Shown: in pieces, positions 62,003-64,000 of the stretch
How the letters are laid out: every line of letters starts with the position of its first letter
How positions within the stretch are numbered: the first letter of the stretch is position 1
Program-made: the position numbers and the translations under genes
Notes under the pieces: generated by a model
Seen by the model: only the letters and a program-made list of their open reading frames with translations
Database searches by the model: none
Told to the model about the DNA's origin: nothing
Assembly (NCBI RefSeq): GCF_007860075.1
Contig: NZ_SJPP01000001.1
Span: 682,001 to 746,000, forward strand
Reading direction: 5' to 3'
Length of the DNA stretch: 64,000 nt
Source of the DNA: Symmachiella macrocystis
GTDB taxonomy: Bacteria; Planctomycetota; Planctomycetia; Planctomycetales; Planctomycetaceae

Positions 62003-64000
62003 TCAGGATGAGCCTTTCACAAACACCGCATGCCGAAAATGCTCCGATAGGTCGCGCAACGATTTCTGGTCTCGCGCGGAAAGCACCTGTCGTTCGATGC
62101 CCAAGGCCAAAGCACGTTGGAAGGCGTCCTGAGCAGACTGGTCGTTTCCGATCTGGCTGTACGCTTCGGCCAAGTGTAGCCAAAGGGAGGCGTCAGCACG
62201 TGATTCGTTCGCCATTGGCGTGAGCCGATCGATCACCAGCTGTGCATTGCCGGCAATCAACTCTATGGTTGCGATGGAGTCATTGAGTTGCAGGCTCTCG
62301 GGCTGTTGCTCAAGCGCAGCTTGCAGGATTGCCCGCGCGTCTTGGATGGGCGAAGAGGTTTCCGCAATCGCTAGCGCCAAGTTATTGCGGGCCATGGTCG
62401 AATCGGGCGTACGCTCCAACACCTTGCGGTAGAGAAGCACAGCATCGTCATACCGTCCTTGTAGAAACCGCAAATCCCCTAGCAATTGAACCAGTGAGTC
62501 GCCAGTTGCAGAGACATCAGTTGCGGTGGCCCGGGCAAGGTATTCGTCGACCACCGCGTCGCGACTGCTTTCGATATCGCGGTTAATAATCAACGCATCG
62601 ATCAGACTGCGGGCCGCTGTTTCCGGCGACAATTTTGTAAAGCCGTGCTCACTCAAATAGACGGCCAAATTGGGTTCATTTTCATGAATTGTCACAGAGA
62701 GAATGCGCGTTAACAGAGTTTGCTGTTCTTCAACGGTGCTCGCCGACTGAAAGGCCGAAGTCGCGCGGATTTCATTCGCGAGGGATTCCGTATCCCCCGA
62801 GCTGAGCTGCGGCTCCGACGTTTTCACTTTGAATTCGCGGATTTTCCAGCGTACAAATTCACTTAGTCCTTCCGGTGTCTCGCCTAACTTTGCATAAATC
62901 TGTCTGGCGCCCCCTTCAAATGGGACGGTTTCTTCTTGATCAGGCGCTGCTAGAAAATGCTGTTGCCAGAAGCGCAGGTACTCGGTGAGATCTTGTGGGC
63001 GCGGTGTCACACGGCTTCCCAAATCGTCGAGAATTCCAAATGCCGCGCTGATGCGATCCACGTGTTCATACAAATCGGCCATGGTCCGTAAGTCGTCAGG
63101 CTTTTTATCCAGAATGCCTTCGGCCAATCCAACCGCCTCGGTGTAGTCGCTTGGTGTACCGCGCTGGGAAAGAAACCGAATTCGGGCGCGAATCACGGCG
63201 GATTGGGGGTTCTGATTGATATCCGCGAATTCTTGCTTCAGCACGCGGCCAGCTTCTTCGGTCGCAGCCGTATCGCCGTCATTCAATAGTAAATTGGCCA
63301 GCATCATTTTCGCAAATCGGCTGTTGGGTTTCGCCACAAGCACGCGACGCGTGAGCATTTCGGCCAATTGTGGTGATTGCGAGAAATAGAATTGCGCTGC
63401 ATGCGTCAGAATTTGCAGGCTGCGCGGATCCTCAGCATCACTCGATAAGATGATCGACTCCAGGTAAAACCGGCGGGCCTCATCCACGAGCCCCAACCGC
63501 GTATAGAGTTGAGCCAATACAAACGATTTGTGGCGGTCACTGATCGAGGCTTGCTGGGCGAGTTCCTGGAGGGTGGAAATGGCGTCTTCGCGCGAATCAA
63601 GAACCTGATCGTAAAAATTAACGAAGGCCACCCATGAGCGGATATTGGACGGCGAATTGTCCACTGCCTTGCGGAACGCGTTTTCGGCTTCGGTGAGAAA
63701 AGCAGATTTTTGTTTCTTATCTCTGACTTCGCCTTCGGCCAACATCATCAACACGCGTCCTAAACGTAATTGTGTGTCGACGTCATCAGGACGGGATTCG
63801 GCCCAGGATTTCGCCAGAATCAGCGCCTGTTCTCGTTCCGTTCCTTGCGCGTAATACGGCACGGCGCGGTCAAACAATTGAGGCGAGAACGCCAACATCT
63901 TGCTCGCCTGCGTAACAAATTCTTGCGCCTTCAGTTTACTATCGGTCCGCGTGTACATATCGATAACGCGGTCCGCTAATAAGATATTGCGGCTCCCCAA
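62003..64000 (-). CDS. Large TPR-repeat protein, 5' end outside the window
   Basis: 665 residues are visible, and the frame is open at the window edge, so the N-terminus is missing. Repeated helix pairs of TPR type run through it, for example AFRKAVDNSPSNIRSWVAFV, AQLYTRLGLVDEARRFYLES, VLERTPDSTMARNNLALAIA and LWLHLAEAYSQIGNDQSAQD. Large TPR proteins of this kind accompany EPS/exosortase loci (compare PrsT-like proteins) and help assemble the secretion machinery. First visible gene of the operon with EpsI, DUF1549/1553 and DUF1501. Confidence 0.87.
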   Translation of the reverse strand: MGSRNILLADRVIDMYTRTDSKLKAQEFVTQASKMLAFSPQLFDRAVPYYAQGTEREQALILAKSWAESRPDDVDTQLRLGRVLMMLAEGEVRDKKQKSAFLTEAENAFRKAVDNSPSNIRSWVAFVNFYDQVLDSREDAISTLQELAQQASISDRHKSFVLAQLYTRLGLVDEARRFYLESIILSSDAEDPRSLQILTHAAQFYFSQSPQLAEMLTRRVLVAKPNSRFAKMMLANLLLNDGDTAATEEAGRVLKQEFADINQNPQSAVIRARIRFLSQRGTPSDYTEAVGLAEGILDKKPDDLRTMADLYEHVDRISAAFGILDDLGSRVTPRPQDLTEYLRFWQQHFLAAPDQEETVPFEGGARQIYAKLGETPEGLSEFVRWKIREFKVKTSEPQLSSGDTESLANEIRATSAFQSASTVEEQQTLLTRILSVTIHENEPNLAVYLSEHGFTKLSPETAARSLIDALIINRDIESSRDAVVDEYLARATATDVSATGDSLVQLLGDLRFLQGRYDDAVLLYRKVLERTPDSTMARNNLALAIAETSSPIQDARAILQAALEQQPESLQLNDSIATIELIAGNAQLVIDRLTPMANESRADASLWLHLAEAYSQIGNDQSAQDAFQRALALGIERQVLSARDQKSLRDLSEHFRHAVFVKGSS

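Overview
This window looks like a chromosome segment from a planctomycete (order Planctomycetales, Planctomycetaceae-like). The evidence is the gene content: DUF1501 next to a DUF1549/DUF1553 protein, a giant Ser/Thr kinase with HEAT-type repeats, a DUF1570 peptidase, a Q-rich YHS-like secreted protein, secreted Gly-rich proteins, TAT-signal isomerases and large surface paralogs. The sequence is moderately GC-rich. Genes are loosely packed, on both strands, and separated by many short palindromic repeats. No prophage, CRISPR array, rRNA or replication origin was seen.

Layout. 1-3.3 kb (minus): heavy-metal RND efflux operon (His/Cys-rich small protein, adaptor, N-terminal part of the pump). 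3.8-5.4 kb: two TPM-domain membrane proteins. 5.5-9.2 kb (minus): tandem trypsin-like protein, a small unknown, a decayed stretch, tRNA-Arg and a hemolysin-III membrane protein. 9.6-15.6 kb: a 2022-residue kinase/HEAT protein. 16.1-20.9 kb: YHS-like secreted protein, then a Rieske / cytochrome b-cytochrome c respiratory pair. 20.9-24.9 kb (minus): WD40 lipoprotein and a thioredoxin-fold DUF255 protein. 25.2-34.8 kb: mostly secreted or membrane proteins (DUF1570, TIM-barrel isomerase, TerC, STAS, GlsB/YeaQ, SnoaL-like, Gly-rich). 35-45 kb (minus): unknown Cys-rich protein, tRNA-Asp, DUF6580-DUF4430 pair, two large secreted paralogs, NusG-like factor, NAD-dependent epimerase, polysaccharide deacetylase-like protein and a divergent sigma-70 factor. 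45.3-50.6 kb (plus): MerR/B12-type regulator, PQQ-propeller protein, pyrE, pgi and an MBL-fold hydrolase. 50.6-54.5 kb (minus): GT4 glycosyltransferase, truA, aminotransferase and HNH protein. 54.8-56.0 kb: an IS3-family element. 56-57.5 kb: a polysaccharide-export lipoprotein that lost its 5' end at the IS, and a small lipoprotein. 57.6-64 kb (minus): a TPR - EpsI (exosortase-associated) - DUF1549/1553 - DUF1501 operon running off the window.

How the parts connect. Several blocks point to envelope and exopolysaccharide biology: GT4, epimerase plus NusG-like factor, deacetylase-like protein, Wza-type export protein, EpsI and TPR. The Rieske and cytochrome b/c genes form a compact bc-type complex. 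The divergent sigma factor and MerR/B12 pair share an intergenic region with two recognisable promoters and a tandem 9-bp repeat at the predicted sigma-gene transcription start, which suggests a small regulatory circuit.

Most notable candidate for something undescribed: a roughly 95-bp element present three times (3752, 25091, 47772), always in the plus orientation and always directly upstream of a start codon. It has a 12-bp closing stem that keeps pairing through compensatory changes, around an interior of exactly 52 nt in each copy. It could be a structured 5'-leader RNA or a REP-like mobile repeat.
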